A DNA stretch of 64,000 nucleotides from Paraburkholderia domus (GCF_905220705.1 NZ_CAJNAT010000015.1:1-64000); one strand, 5' to 3'; positions 26,106-35,270 are shown, counted from the first letter of the stretch. Notes: generated from the sequence alone by a model not told the origin. Made by a program: numbers and translations.

Positions 26106-26374
26106 ACGATAGCGTAAAAACCTCGCTCAAGCGGACGCTGGTCGGCAAGGTCGTCAGCAACAAGATGGACAAGACGGTCACCGTGCTGGTTGAGCACCGC
26201 GTGAAGCACCCGATCTACGGCAAGTACGTTGTGCGTTCGAAGAAGTACCACGCGCACGACGATGCGAACACGTACAACGAGGGTGACCTCGTTGAAATCC
26301 AGGAAACGCGTCCGATTTCGAAGACGAAAGCTTGGGTTGTGGCTCGCTTGGTCGAGGCTGCTCGCGTCATCTGA
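26102..26374 (+). CDS. rpsQ: 30S ribosomal protein S17
   Basis: S17 (90 aa) is a primary 16S rRNA binder. An OB-fold with [19 protein letters not shown] and [22 protein letters not shown] is visible. It overlaps rpmC by four bases and is the last gene of the S10 operon; a promoter for the next block follows 45 bases downstream. Confidence 0.98.
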
Positions 26375-26418
26375 CGCCGCAAAGTTGTAGAAGTAATTGA
26401 AATCGCAGTGAGTTTCGC

Positions 26419-26453
26419 TTGCAAGACCGGGATTATGTGATATGATCTCGGTC
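26419..26453 (+). promoter_or_regulatory. Spc-operon promoter overlapping a terminator-like dyad
   Basis: TTGCAA (26419-26424), 16-base spacer, extended -10 TGATATGAT (26438-26446). The -10 lies at the loop edge of a 10-bp inverted repeat AGACCGGGAT (26424-26433)/ATCTCGGTCT (26444-26453), which is followed by TCCCTCTTTT. The same bases can serve as S10-operon terminator in RNA and spc promoter in DNA. The rest of the 290-base gap 26375-26664 is an untranslated leader with no gene visible. Confidence 0.75.
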
Positions 26454-26664
26454 TTCCCTCTTTTATGGGAGCCCCGTCGCGGGCGAAGTTGGTGGGGGAA
26501 GCGGTTCAGGCGCCAGTCTGTTCCGAAGGATTCACCGGATTGCGATGGCGGGTTTCGTTTGCCGTCGCTGCTGTTCATACCCAAGCAGCCGATTGGCTGA
26601 CGGGACCAAGACTGACCGGGTACGCCATGGTGGTGTGACCGGATTAAGTTGGGATAGATAAACC

Positions 26665-27033
26665 ATGATCCAGACCGAAACTCGGCTTGAAGTGGCCGAC
26701 AACACCGGTGCGCGTGAAGTCATGTGCATCAAGGTTCTCGGCGGCTCGAAGCGTCGTTATGCCAGCATTGGCGACATCATCAAGGTGACCGTCAAAGAAG
26801 CAACGCCGCGCGGGCGCGTGAAGAAAGGCGAAATTTACAACGCCGTGGTGGTTCGCACCGCCAAGGGCGTGCGCCGTCAGGACGGCTCGCTGATCAAGTT
26901 CGATGGCAATGCTGCAGTGCTGTTGAATGCCAAGCTCGAACCTATTGGCACCCGTATTTTCGGGCCTGTTACGCGCGAGTTGCGCAGCGAACGATTCATG
27001 AAGATCGTTTCGTTGGCACCTGAAGTGCTGTAA
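26665..27033 (+). CDS. rplN: 50S ribosomal protein L14
   Basis: L14 (122 aa) forms intersubunit bridge B8 and is the docking site of the silencing factor RsfS. MIQTETRLEVADNTGAREVMCIKVLGGS is canonical. First gene of the spc block, behind a roughly 210-base leader. Confidence 0.99.
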   Translation: MIQTETRLEVADNTGAREVMCIKVLGGSKRRYASIGDIIKVTVKEATPRGRVKKGEIYNAVVVRTAKGVRRQDGSLIKFDGNAAVLLNAKLEPIGTRIFGPVTRELRSERFMKIVSLAPEVL

Positions 27034-27042
27034 GGAGTCGCG

Positions 27043-27351
27043 ATGAACAAGATTCGCAAAGGTGACGAAGTTATCGTCATCACCGGCAAAGATAAAGGCA
27101 AGCGCGGCGTCGTGCTGTCCGTTGGCGAAGACAAAGTCATTGTCGAGGGTATCAACCTCGTCAAGAAGCACGTCAAGCCGAACCCGATGAAGGGTACGAC
27201 GGGTGGCGTGGAAGCCAAGACGATGCCGCTGCAAATTTCGAACGTCGCATTGGTCGACGCGAATGGCAAGGCGTCGCGTGTAGGCATCAAGGTCGAAGGA
27301 GACAAGAAGGTCCGTTTCCTTAAGACGACCGGTGCTGTGCTGAGCGCCTGA
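27043..27351 (+). CDS. rplX: 50S ribosomal protein L24
   Basis: L24 (102 aa) initiates 50S assembly. The KOW motif GDEVIVITGKDKGKRGVV is near the N-terminus, followed by GINLVKKHVKPNPMKGTTGGV. SD AAGGAG, nine bases after rplN. Confidence 0.98.
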   Translation: MNKIRKGDEVIVITGKDKGKRGVVLSVGEDKVIVEGINLVKKHVKPNPMKGTTGGVEAKTMPLQISNVALVDANGKASRVGIKVEGDKKVRFLKTTGAVLSA

Positions 27352-27368
27352 CGCTGCGGAGTAAAAAA

Positions 27369-27908
27369 ATGGCTCGTTTGCAAGAGTTTTACAAAGAGAA
27401 GGTTGTACCCGGCCTCATCGAGAAGTTCGGTTACAAGTCCGTGATGGAAGTGCCGCGCATCACCAAGATCACCCTGAATATGGGCCTTGGCGAAGCGGTT
27501 GCTGACAAGAAGATCATCGAAAACGCCGTTGGCGACCTGACGAAGATCGCAGGCCAGAAGCCGGTGATCACGAAGGCACGCAAGGCAATCGCTGGCTTCA
27601 AGATCCGTCAGGGCTATCCGATCGGTGCAATGGTCACGTTGCGTGGTCAAGCAATGTACGAATTTCTGGACCGTTTCGTGACGGTTGCGCTCCCCCGTGT
27701 GCGTGACTTCCGTGGCGTGTCGGGTCGTGCGTTCGATGGTCGCGGCAACTACAACATCGGTGTGAAAGAGCAGATCATTTTCCCCGAAATCGACTACGAC
27801 AAGATCGACGCACTGCGTGGGCTGAATATCAGCATCACGACAACTGCGAAGACCGACGACGAAGCAAAGGCTCTGCTCGCCAGCTTCAAGTTCCCGTTCA
27901 GAAACTGA
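27369..27908 (+). CDS. rplE: 50S ribosomal protein L5
   Basis: L5 (179 aa) binds 5S rRNA and contacts P-site tRNA. MARLQEFYKEKVVPGLIEKFGYKS and GVKEQIIFPEIDYDK with the C-terminal ITTTAKTDDEAKALL block are conserved. SD CGGAGT precedes a short A-run and the start. Confidence 0.99.
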   Translation: MARLQEFYKEKVVPGLIEKFGYKSVMEVPRITKITLNMGLGEAVADKKIIENAVGDLTKIAGQKPVITKARKAIAGFKIRQGYPIGAMVTLRGQAMYEFLDRFVTVALPRVRDFRGVSGRAFDGRGNYNIGVKEQIIFPEIDYDKIDALRGLNISITTTAKTDDEAKALLASFKFPFRN

Positions 27909-27915
27909 GGTTACC

Positions 27916-28221
27916 GTGGCTAAACTGGCACTGATCGAACGTGAAAAGAAGCGTGCTCGCCTGGCCGCTAAGTACGCTCCCAAGCGTGCTGAGCTGAAAG
28001 CGATCATCGGCGATATGAGCAAGTCGGACGAAGAGCATTACGCAGCACGTCTGGAACTGCAACAACTGCCGCGCAACTCTAACCCGACCCGTAAGCGCAA
28101 TCGTTGCGCAATTACCGGTCGCCCGCGTGGCACGTTCCGTAAATTCGGGCTGGCGCGTAACAAGATTCGCGAAATCGCGTTCCGCGGCGAGATCCCTGGC
28201 CTGACCAAGGCGAGCTGGTAA
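27916..28221 (+). CDS. rpsN: 30S ribosomal protein S14, zinc-independent type
   Basis: S14 (101 aa) is a 30S head protein. It starts with GTG at 27916 after GAGGTTACC; protein MAKLALIEREKKRARLAAKY. It is the long form lacking the CxxC zinc ribbon of the short paralogue: only one cysteine (RNRCAITGRPRG) is present, so it needs no zinc. Confidence 0.97.
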   Translation: MAKLALIEREKKRARLAAKYAPKRAELKAIIGDMSKSDEEHYAARLELQQLPRNSNPTRKRNRCAITGRPRGTFRKFGLARNKIREIAFRGEIPGLTKASW

Positions 28222-28235
28222 TAGGAGAAACGTAA

Positions 28236-28631
28236 ATGAGCATGAGTGATCCTATCGCCGATATGCTGACTCGCATCCGCAACGCGCAGATGGTTGAGAA
28301 AGTTTCGGTGACAATGCCCTCGTCGAAAGTCAAGGTTGCGATTGCGCAGGTCCTGAAGGACGAAGGCTATATCGATGATTTCGCAGTGAAGTCCGAAGGT
28401 GCGAAGTCTGAATTGAACATCGTGTTGAAGTACTACGCTGGCCGTCCGGTGATCGAGCGCATTGAACGCGTTTCGAAGCCTGGTCTGCGTGTGTACCGCG
28501 GCCGTAACGACATCCCCGTGGTCATGAATGGCCTCGGCGTGGCAATCGTGTCGACGCCGAAGGGCGTGATGACGGACCGTAAAGCACGTGCAACGGGCGT
28601 TGGCGGCGAAGTCATCTGCTACGTCGCTTAA
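28236..28631 (+). CDS. rpsH: 30S ribosomal protein S8
   Basis: S8 (131 aa) binds helix 21 of 16S rRNA and, in E. coli, represses the spc operon at rpl[19 protein letters not shown] and the C-terminal [20 protein letters not shown] are conserved. SD TAGGAG. A second in-frame ATG lies two codons inside. Confidence 0.98.
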
Positions 28632-28649
28632 GGCCGAAAGGAGAGAAAC

Positions 28650-29180
28650 ATGTCTCGAGTAGGTAAAAGCCCGATCGCGCTGCAAGGCGCAGAAGTGGCC
28701 CTTAGCGACGAACGCATTACCGTCAAGGGCCCGCTGGGTACGATTTCGCAGGCGGCAAACAGCCTCGTGAAGGTGGTGAACGACAACGGCACGCTGAAGT
28801 TCGAGCCGGTGGACGAAAGCCGCGAAGCGAATGCGATGTCGGGCACGATGCGCGCACTGGTTGCGAACATGGTGAACGGCGTGACGAAGGGTTTCGAGCG
28901 CAAGCTGACGCTGGTTGGCGTCGGTTACCGCGCACAGGCGCAAGGCGACAAGCTGAACCTGTCGCTGGGTTTCTCGCACCCCGTGGTGCACCAGATGCCG
29001 GAAGGCGTCAAGGCTGAAACCCCGACGCAAACCGAAATCGTGATCAAGGGGATCAACAAGCAACAAGTTGGCCAAGTCGCTGCAGAAGTGCGCGGCTATC
29101 GCCCGCCGGAGCCTTATAAGGGCAAGGGTGTGCGTTACGCCAATGAGGTTGTGATCCTCAAAGAAACGAAGAAGAAGTAA
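28650..29180 (+). CDS. rplF: 50S ribosomal protein L6
   Basis: L6 (176 aa) contacts the sarcin-ricin loop region. MSRVGKSPIALQGAEV and the C-terminal signature RPPEPYKGKGVRYANE are intact. SD AAGGAGAG, 18 bases after rpsH. Confidence 0.99.
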   Translation: MSRVGKSPIALQGAEVALSDERITVKGPLGTISQAANSLVKVVNDNGTLKFEPVDESREANAMSGTMRALVANMVNGVTKGFERKLTLVGVGYRAQAQGDKLNLSLGFSHPVVHQMPEGVKAETPTQTEIVIKGINKQQVGQVAAEVRGYRPPEPYKGKGVRYANEVVILKETKKK

Positions 29181-29192
29181 GGGTGCGCAATC

Positions 29193-29558
29193 ATGGATAA
29201 GACTCAATCTCGCCTGCGCCGCGCTCGTCAGACGCGTATCAAGATCGCTGAGCTGCAGGTCGCGCGTCTCGCCGTGCATCGCACGAACACGCACATCTAT
29301 GCGCAAGTGTTCTCGCCGTGCGGCACCAAGGTGCTCGCCAGCGCGTCGACGCTCGAAGCCGAAGTGCGTGCGCAACTGGCTGATCAGACGGGCAAGGGCG
29401 GCAACGTCAATGCTGCGACCCTGATCGGTAAGCGCATTGCAGAAAAGGCTAAGGCTGCCGGCATCGAATCCGTCGCCTTCGACCGTTCGGGTTTCCGTTA
29501 CCACGGCCGCGTGAAAGCGCTGGCTGATGCGGCGCGCGAAGCCGGACTCAAGTTCTAA
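29193..29558 (+). CDS. rplR: 50S ribosomal protein L18
   Basis: L18 (121 aa) binds 5S rRNA together with L5. The basic N-terminus MDKTQSRLRRARQTRIKIAEL and the C-terminal FDRSGFRYHGRVKALADAAREAGL are canonical. Twelve bases after rplF. Confidence 0.99.
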   Translation: MDKTQSRLRRARQTRIKIAELQVARLAVHRTNTHIYAQVFSPCGTKVLASASTLEAEVRAQLADQTGKGGNVNAATLIGKRIAEKAKAAGIESVAFDRSGFRYHGRVKALADAAREAGLKF

Positions 29559-29572
29559 GGGAAGAATTCGTC

Positions 29573-30091
29573 ATGGCAAAGATGCAAGCGAAAGTTCAGG
29601 CTGACGAACGCGACGACGGCCTGCGCGAAAAGATGATTTCGGTCAACCGCGTGACCAAGGTTGTGAAGGGCGGCCGGATTCTCGGTTTTGCCGCACTGAC
29701 CGTGGTTGGCGACGGTGATGGCCGCGTCGGTATGGGCAAGGGCAAGGCGAAGGAAGTGCCGGTCGCTGTTCAGAAGGCGATGGAACAGGCTCGCCGCAAC
29801 ATGTTCAAGGTGCCGCTTAAGAACGGTACCCTGCAACACGAAGTGCACGGTAAGCACGGCGCATCGATGGTCCTCCTGGCTCCGGCCAAGGACGGTACCG
29901 GTGTGATCGCTGGCGGCCCGATGCGCGCAGTGTTCGACGTGATGGGCGTGCAGAACGTTGTGGCCAAGAGCCACGGTTCGACGAACCCGTACAACCTCGT
30001 TCGTGCAACGCTCGACGGTCTGCGCAAGCAGTCGACGCCGGGTGATATCGCGGCGAAGCGCGGCAAGTCCGTCGAAGATATTCTGGGCTAA
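29573..30091 (+). CDS. rpsE: 30S ribosomal protein S5
   Basis: S5 (172 aa) lies at the mRNA entry site; mutations in its loop give spectinomycin resistance or ribosomal ambiguity. VNRVTKVVKGGRILGFAALTVVGDG contains the loop with wild-type-like residues; GSTNPYNLVRATLDGL ends the second domain. Fourteen bases after rplR. Confidence 0.98.
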   Translation: MAKMQAKVQADERDDGLREKMISVNRVTKVVKGGRILGFAALTVVGDGDGRVGMGKGKAKEVPVAVQKAMEQARRNMFKVPLKNGTLQHEVHGKHGASMVLLAPAKDGTGVIAGGPMRAVFDVMGVQNVVAKSHGSTNPYNLVRATLDGLRKQSTPGDIAAKRGKSVEDILG

Positions 30092-30101
30092 GGTGGACAC
30101 C

Positions 30102-30284
30102 ATGTCTGATAAAACTGTCAAGGTCCAGCTCGTCAAGAGCCTGATCGGCACCCGTGAAACGCACCGTGCAACGGTGCGTGGCCTGGGTCTGCGCCGACTC
30201 AATTCGGTTAGCGAGTTGCAGGACACGCCGGCTGTGCGCGGCATGATCAACAAGGTTTCGTACCTCGTTAAGGTCATCGGCTAA
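30102..30284 (+). CDS. rpmD: 50S ribosomal protein L30
   Basis: L30 (60 aa) is a small protein near 5S rRNA. The ATG at 30102 gives MSDKTVKVQLVKSLIGTRET, followed by the conserved LGLRRLNSVSELQDTPAVRGM. An upstream in-frame start within rpsE is rejected because the extension is rpsE sequence in another frame. SD AAGGTGG. Confidence 0.97.
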   Translation: MSDKTVKVQLVKSLIGTRETHRATVRGLGLRRLNSVSELQDTPAVRGMINKVSYLVKVIG

Positions 30285-30313
30285 GCGGCTGACCAGGACT
30301 CAAGGAGTTGATA

Positions 30314-30748
30314 ATGGAATTGAATAACCTGAAGCCGGCCGAAGGCTCGAAGCACGCTAAGCGTCGCGTCGGTCGCGGTATCGGCTCCGGTCTGGGCAAG
30401 ACTGCTGGCCGTGGTCACAAGGGTCAGAAGTCGCGTTCGGGCGGCTTTCACAAGGTTGGCTTCGAAGGCGGTCAAATGCCGCTGCAACGTCGCCTGCCGA
30501 AGCGTGGCTTCACCTCGCTGACGAAGGAATTCGTCGGTGAAGTGCGTCTCTCTGATCTGGAAAAGCTGCCGGTCGACGAAATCGATCTGTTGGCTCTTAA
30601 GCAAGCCGGCCTGCTCGGCGAGCTGATCAAGAGCGCCAAGATCATCGCGACGGGCGAGCTGAAGCGCAAGGTCGTTGTGAAGGGTCTGGGTGCGACGAAG
30701 GGTGCGCGCGCTGCTATTGAAGCAGCCGGCGGCTCTTTTGCCGAGTAA
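30314..30748 (+). CDS. rplO: 50S ribosomal protein L15
   Basis: L15 (144 aa) is a late 50S assembly protein. ATG at 30314 is six bases after AAGGAG; a TTG two codons upstream is less well placed. The N-terminus has the glycine-rich GRGIGSGLGKTAGRGHKGQKSR arm. Confidence 0.96.
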   Translation: MELNNLKPAEGSKHAKRRVGRGIGSGLGKTAGRGHKGQKSRSGGFHKVGFEGGQMPLQRRLPKRGFTSLTKEFVGEVRLSDLEKLPVDEIDLLALKQAGLLGELIKSAKIIATGELKRKVVVKGLGATKGARAAIEAAGGSFAE

Positions 30749-30794
30749 CGCGCAATTTATTTGCCGTCACTAGCATTTGCATCGGAGAAGGTAC

Positions 30795-32141
30795 TTGGCT
30801 AACAGTCCGAGTCTCGCAAAACCCGGTCGCAGCGCGGCGAAGTTTGGCGATCTGCGTCGGCGTGCAGTATTCCTGCTGCTGGCGTTGATCGTCTACCGTA
30901 TCGGCGCGCACATTCCGGTGCCGGGTATTGACCCGGACCAACTGGCAAAGTTGTTCCAAAGCCAGTCGGGCGGCATCCTTGGCATGTTCAACATGTTCTC
31001 GGGTGGTGCACTTTCGCGGTTCACGATTTTTGCGCTGGGGATCATGCCGTACATTTCGGCGTCGATCATCATGCAGTTGCTGGCGATTGTCTCGCCGCAG
31101 CTGGAAGCGCTGAAAAAGGAAGGGCAGGCGGGTCAACGGAAGATTACGCAGTACACGCGTATCTTTACGGTCCTGCTGGCGACATTCCAGGCGTTCGGCA
31201 TCGCCGTCGCACTGGAAAATCAGCCTGGCCTGGTGATCGATCCGGGGATGGTGTTTCGGTTGACGACGGTCGTGACGCTGGTGACCGGCACGATGTTCCT
31301 GATGTGGCTGGGTGAGCAGATCACGGAACGTGGGCTTGGTAACGGTATCTCGATTATCATTTTCGGCGGTATTGCGGCGGGTTTCCCGAACGCAATCGGT
31401 GGTCTTTTCGAATTGGTGCGAACCGGCTCGATGAGCATCATCTCGGCGATTATCGTGGTTGCGCTGATTGCTGGTGTGACGTATCTGGTGGTGTTCATTG
31501 AACGCGGCCAGCGCAAGATTCTTGTGAATTACGCCAAGCGGCAAGTCGGTAACAAGATTTACGGCGGACAGTCTTCACATCTGCCGCTGAAGTTGAATAT
31601 GTCGGGCGTGATTCCGCCGATCTTTGCATCGTCGATCATTCTCTTCCCGGCAACCATCCTGAACTGGTTTAGTTCGGGGTCGCGTACCAGCTGGTTCGCA
31701 GACACGTTGCACAACGTGGCCGAAGCCCTTAAGCCCGGTCAACCCGTGTACGTGTTGCTGTACGCGTTGGCGATCGTCTTCTTCTGCTTCTTCTACACCG
31801 CACTGGTGTTCAACAGCAGGGAAACGGCCGACAACCTGAAAAAGAGTGGCGCTTTCGTCCCAGGCATCCGCCCGGGCGATCAAACTGCGCGATATATCGA
31901 CCGTATCCTGACGCGTCTGACGCTGGCTGGTGCGATCTACATCGTGTTTGTTTGTTTGCTGCCTGAATTTTTGGTACTGCGCTGGAACGTGCCGTTTTAT
32001 TTTGGTGGAACGTCGCTGCTGATCATTGTCGTCGTCACAATGGATTTCATGGCGCAGGTGCAGTCGTACGTTATGTCGCAACAGTATGAATCGCTGCTGA
32101 AGAAAGCTAATTTCAAAGGCGGCGGCGTCCCGATGCGTTGA
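30795..32141 (+). CDS. secY: Preprotein translocase subunit SecY
   Basis: SecY (448 aa) forms the protein-conducting channel of the inner membrane. I place the start at TTG 30795 (MANSPSLAKPGRSAAKFGDL) because GGAGAAGG is five bases upstream; this matches the betaproteobacterial N-terminus, while a TTG at 30777 precedes the SD. Ten hydrophobic segments can be traced, starting at about 25 and including the plug region SGGALSRFTIFALGIMPY. It sits between rplO and infA, the normal place. Confidence 0.96.
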   Translation: MANSPSLAKPGRSAAKFGDLRRRAVFLLLALIVYRIGAHIPVPGIDPDQLAKLFQSQSGGILGMFNMFSGGALSRFTIFALGIMPYISASIIMQLLAIVSPQLEALKKEGQAGQRKITQYTRIFTVLLATFQAFGIAVALENQPGLVIDPGMVFRLTTVVTLVTGTMFLMWLGEQITERGLGNGISIIIFGGIAAGFPNAIGGLFELVRTGSMSIISAIIVVALIAGVTYLVVFIERGQRKILVNYAKRQVGNKIYGGQSSHLPLKLNMSGVIPPIFASSIILFPATILNWFSSGSRTSWFADTLHNVAEALKPGQPVYVLLYALAIVFFCFFYTALVFNSRETADNLKKSGAFVPGIRPGDQTARYIDRILTRLTLAGAIYIVFVCLLPEFLVLRWNVPFYFGGTSLLIIVVVTMDFMAQVQSYVMSQQYESLLKKANFKGGGVPMR

Positions 32142-32149
32142 AAGGACTT

Positions 32150-32368
32150 ATGGCCAAAGACGATGTTATCCAGATGCAGGGTGAAGTCATCGAAAACCTG
32201 CCTAACGCTACCTTTAGGGTGAAGCTGGAAAACGGCCATGTCGTATTGGGACACATATCCGGCAAGATGCGGATGCACTACATCCGAATCTTGCCGGGCG
32301 ACAAGGTAACGGTTGAATTGACGCCTTACGATCTGTCGCGTGCGCGGATCGTGTTCCGGGCGAAGTGA
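32150..32368 (+). CDS. infA: Translation initiation factor IF-1
   Basis: IF-1 (72 aa) blocks the A site during initiation. An S1-type OB fold is visible: MAKDDVIQMQGEVIENLPNA, FRVKLENGHVVLGHISGKMR, and ILPGDKVTVELTPYDLSRARI. ATG at 32150 follows AAAGGA; the longer reading from a TTG overlaps the secY stop and is rejected. Confidence 0.97.
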   Translation: MAKDDVIQMQGEVIENLPNATFRVKLENGHVVLGHISGKMRMHYIRILPGDKVTVELTPYDLSRARIVFRAK

Positions 32369-32388
32369 TTTGAAAAAAGGGTAATATC

Positions 32389-32505
32389 ATGAAAGTGATG
32401 GCATCGGTTAAGCGCATTTGCCGCAATTGCAAGATCATCAAGCGCAAAGGCGTTGTGCGCGTGATTTGCAGCTCTGATCCGCGCCACAAACAGCGTCAAG
32501 GCTGA
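32389..32505 (+). CDS. rpmJ: 50S ribosomal protein L36, zinc-binding type
   Basis: L36 (38 aa, start [15 protein letters not shown]) is the smallest 50S protein. Zinc ligands C11, C14, C27 and H33 are all present, so it is the zinc-binding form. The gene is easily missed by length filters. It lies 20 bases after infA and 41 bases before rpsM, the classical infA-rpmJ-rpsM order. Confidence 0.97.
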
Positions 32506-32546
32506 ACGCCGCGCTTTTTGCTGCGCTTTTTGTTTGAGGAAAAACA

Positions 32547-32912
32547 ATGGCTCGTATCGCAGGGGTTAACATCCCGAATCACCAGCATACCGAAATCGGC
32601 CTGACGGCTATTTACGGTGTCGGCCGCACGCGCTCGCGCGACATTTGCGTCGCTGCTGGTGTGGCATTTTCGAAGAAGGTCAAGGACCTGAACGACGCAG
32701 ACCTCGAAAAGCTGCGTGAAGAAGTCGGCAAGTTCATCGTTGAAGGCGATCTTCGCCGTGAAACGACGATGAACATCAAGCGCCTGATGGATCTCGGCTG
32801 CTACCGTGGCGTGCGTCATCGCAAGGGCTTGCCCCTGCGTGGCCAACGCACGCGTACGAATGCCCGTACGCGCAAGGGTCCGCGTCGTGCAGCGCAATCG
32901 CTGAAGAAGTAA
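32547..32912 (+). CDS. rpsM: 30S ribosomal protein S13
   Basis: S13 (121 aa) makes bridges B1a and B1b to the 50S. MARIAGVNIPNHQHTEIGLTAIYGVG and the basic tail GLPLRGQRTRTNARTRKGPR are canonical. SD TGAGGA. It opens the alpha operon. Confidence 0.99.
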   Translation: MARIAGVNIPNHQHTEIGLTAIYGVGRTRSRDICVAAGVAFSKKVKDLNDADLEKLREEVGKFIVEGDLRRETTMNIKRLMDLGCYRGVRHRKGLPLRGQRTRTNARTRKGPRRAAQSLKK

Positions 32913-32940
32913 GCGGAACTGACAGTTACAGGAAAACGTA

Positions 32941-33345
32941 ATGGCTAAGGCTTCGAACAACTCCGCGGCGCAACGCGTTCGCAAGAAGGTCAAGAAGAAC
33001 GTCGCCGAGGGCGTGGTTCACGTTCACGCGTCGTTCAACAACACCATCATCACGATCACCGATCGTCAAGGCAATGCACTTGCGTGGGCAACGTCGGGTG
33101 GTCAGGGTTTCAAGGGTTCGCGTAAATCGACCCCGTTTGCAGCCCAGGTGGCAGCCGAATCGGCTGGCCGCGTGGCGATGGAATACGGCGTGAAGAACCT
33201 CGAAGTGCGTATCAAGGGCCCCGGTCCTGGCCGCGAATCGGCGGTGCGCGCGTTGCATGGTCTTGGTATCAAGATCACCGCGATCTCCGACGTGACGCCG
33301 GTTCCGCACAACGGCTGCCGTCCGCCGAAGCGTCGTCGTATCTAA
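32941..33345 (+). CDS. rpsK: 30S ribosomal protein S11
   Basis: S11 (134 aa) lies on the platform next to the E-site mRNA. VVHVHASFNNTIITITDRQGNALAW and the C-terminal PVPHNGCRPPKRRRI are intact, including the asparagine-glycine that undergoes isoaspartate formation in E. coli. Confidence 0.99.
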   Translation: MAKASNNSAAQRVRKKVKKNVAEGVVHVHASFNNTIITITDRQGNALAWATSGGQGFKGSRKSTPFAAQVAAESAGRVAMEYGVKNLEVRIKGPGPGRESAVRALHGLGIKITAISDVTPVPHNGCRPPKRRRI

Positions 33346-33360
33346 GACGCTGTTTTCGCT

Positions 33361-33411
33361 AGCGCCTGTTGCCGTCGGTGTTCAAGCCGGCGACCACAGG
33401 CTGCTTGCGCT
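33361..33411 (+). other. Structured leader before rpsD
   Basis: AGCGC (33361-33365) pairs with GCGCT (33407-33411), with an inner CCTGT/ACAGG stem and a GCCG/CGGC stem, in the 156-base rpsK-rpsD gap. There is no U-tract. S4 regulates its operon in other bacteria, but the site varies; any role here is inference. Confidence 0.35.
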
Positions 33412-33501
33412 ATTGAATTGACTAAGCCCACCGTTCGACCCAAAGGGCTCGGACTAGCGCGAGTGCATGCATTCGTGTGATCAATCATAGAAGGAATCAA
33501 C

Positions 33502-34125
33502 GTGGCACGTTATATCGGCCCTAAGGCCAAGCTGTCCCGCCGTGAAGGCACTGACCTCTTCCTGAAGAGCGCCCGTCGTTCGCTCGCTGACAAGTGCAAG
33601 CTTGACAGCAAGCCTGGCCAACACGGCCGCACGTCGGGTGCACGTACGTCCGACTACGGCACGCAGCTGCGCGAAAAGCAAAAAGTTAAGCGCATCTACG
33701 GCGTCCTCGAGCGTCAATTCCGCCGTTACTTCGCTGAAGCCGATCGCTTGAAGGGCAACACGGGTGAAAACCTGCTGCAATTGCTCGAATCGCGTCTCGA
33801 CAACGTCGTGTATCGCATGGGCTTCGGCTCGACGCGCGCTGAAGCGCGTCAACTCGTTAGCCACAAGGCGATCACGGTGAACGGCGTCGTGTCGAACATC
33901 CCGTCGATGCAAGTGAAGGCAGGCGACGTCGTCGCAGTGCGCGAACAAAAGAAGAAGCAGGCGCGTATTCTCGAAGCGCTGTCGCTGGCTGAGCAAGGCG
34001 GTCTGCCGAGCTGGGTCGCTGTCGATTCGAAGAAGTTCGAAGGCACGTTCAAGAGCAAGCCGGAACGCAGCGACATCGCTGGCGATATCAACGAAAGCCT
34101 GATCGTCGAATTGTATTCGCGGTAA
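33502..34125 (+). CDS. rpsD: 30S ribosomal protein S4
   Basis: S4 (207 aa) nucleates 30S body assembly. It has MARYIGPKAKLSRREGTDLFL, then PGQHGRTSG, SDYGTQLREKQKVKRIYG and the S4 RNA-binding domain LESRLDNVVYRMGFG. It ends INESLIVELYSR. In E. coli S4 represses the alpha operon. SD AAGGAA. Confidence 0.98.
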   Translation: MARYIGPKAKLSRREGTDLFLKSARRSLADKCKLDSKPGQHGRTSGARTSDYGTQLREKQKVKRIYGVLERQFRRYFAEADRLKGNTGENLLQLLESRLDNVVYRMGFGSTRAEARQLVSHKAITVNGVVSNIPSMQVKAGDVVAVREQKKKQARILEALSLAEQGGLPSWVAVDSKKFEGTFKSKPERSDIAGDINESLIVELYSR

Positions 34126-34249
34126 TCGGATTAACGGCCGGGGCACCCCGATTGCGTTGCGCAAGGGGGCGTCTCGGCTGTTTATTTTCAGGTTGTTACC
34201 GGTCAGCCTTATCGGTGTAACGAGCCGAGGGTATTGAAAAGGAAAACCT

Positions 34250-35227
34250 ATGCAAACCAGTTTGTTGAAGCCCAAGATCATCGCAGTTGAATCGCTTGGT
34301 GAGAGCCACGCGAAAGTGGTCATGGAACCGTTTGAACGCGGTTACGGCCACACCTTGGGTAACGCGCTCCGGCGCGTGCTGCTGTCGTCGATGATCGGCT
34401 ACGCGCCGACCGAAGTGACGATCGCAGGCGTCGTACATGAGTATTCGACGCTCGACGGTGTGCAAGAGGATGTGGTCAACCTGTTGTTGAACCTGAAGGG
34501 CGTGGTGTTCAAGCTGCATAACCGTGACGAAGTGACGGTTACGCTGCGCAAGGAAGGCGAAGGCGTTGTCACCGCCGGCGACATCGAACTCGCGCACGAT
34601 TGCGAAGTCATCAACCCGGATCACGTGATTGCGCATCTGTCGAAGGGCGGTAAGCTCGACGTGCAGATCAAGGTCGAAAAAGGCCGTGGTTATGTGCCGG
34701 GCAATGTGCGCCGTTACGGCGAAGAGTCGGCCAAAATCATCGGCCGTATCGTGCTGGACGCGTCGTTCTCGCCGGTTCGCCGCGTGAGCTACGCCGTTGA
34801 AAGCGCGCGCGTCGAACAGCGTACCGACCTCGACAAGCTCGTTATGAACATCGAGACCAACGGTGTGATTTCGCCGGAAGAAGCGATCCGTCAATCGGCG
34901 CGTATTCTGGTTGATCAACTGTCGGTGTTCGCTGCACTGGAAGGCACCGAAGCAACGGCGGAAGCGCCGTCGCGTGCGCCGCAGATCGATCCGATCCTGT
35001 TGCGTCCGGTTGATGATCTCGAACTGACGGTTCGTTCCGCGAACTGCCTGAAGGCCGAGAACATTTACTACATCGGCGACCTGATCCAGCGTACGGAAAA
35101 CGAGTTGCTCAAGACCCCGAATCTGGGTCGCAAGTCGTTGAACGAAATCAAGGAAGTACTGGCGTCGCGTGGTTTGACGCTCGGCATGAAACTCGAAAAC
35201 TGGCCGCCGGCAGGTTTGGACAAGTAA
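34250..35227 (+). CDS. rpoA: DNA-directed RNA polymerase subunit alpha
   Basis: Alpha (325 aa) dimerises through its N-terminal domain (about 1-230) to scaffold beta and beta'. Its C-terminal domain (about 245-320) binds UP elements and activators. [18 protein letters not shown] is the assembly motif; the C-terminal domain shows [16 protein letters not shown] and [29 protein letters not shown] strong terminator follows instead of direct entry into rplQ. Confidence 0.99.
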
Positions 35228-35270
35228 GTCGAGAAGTAGTCCCGGGATAGAACCCGTCGCTGCACTGGCA

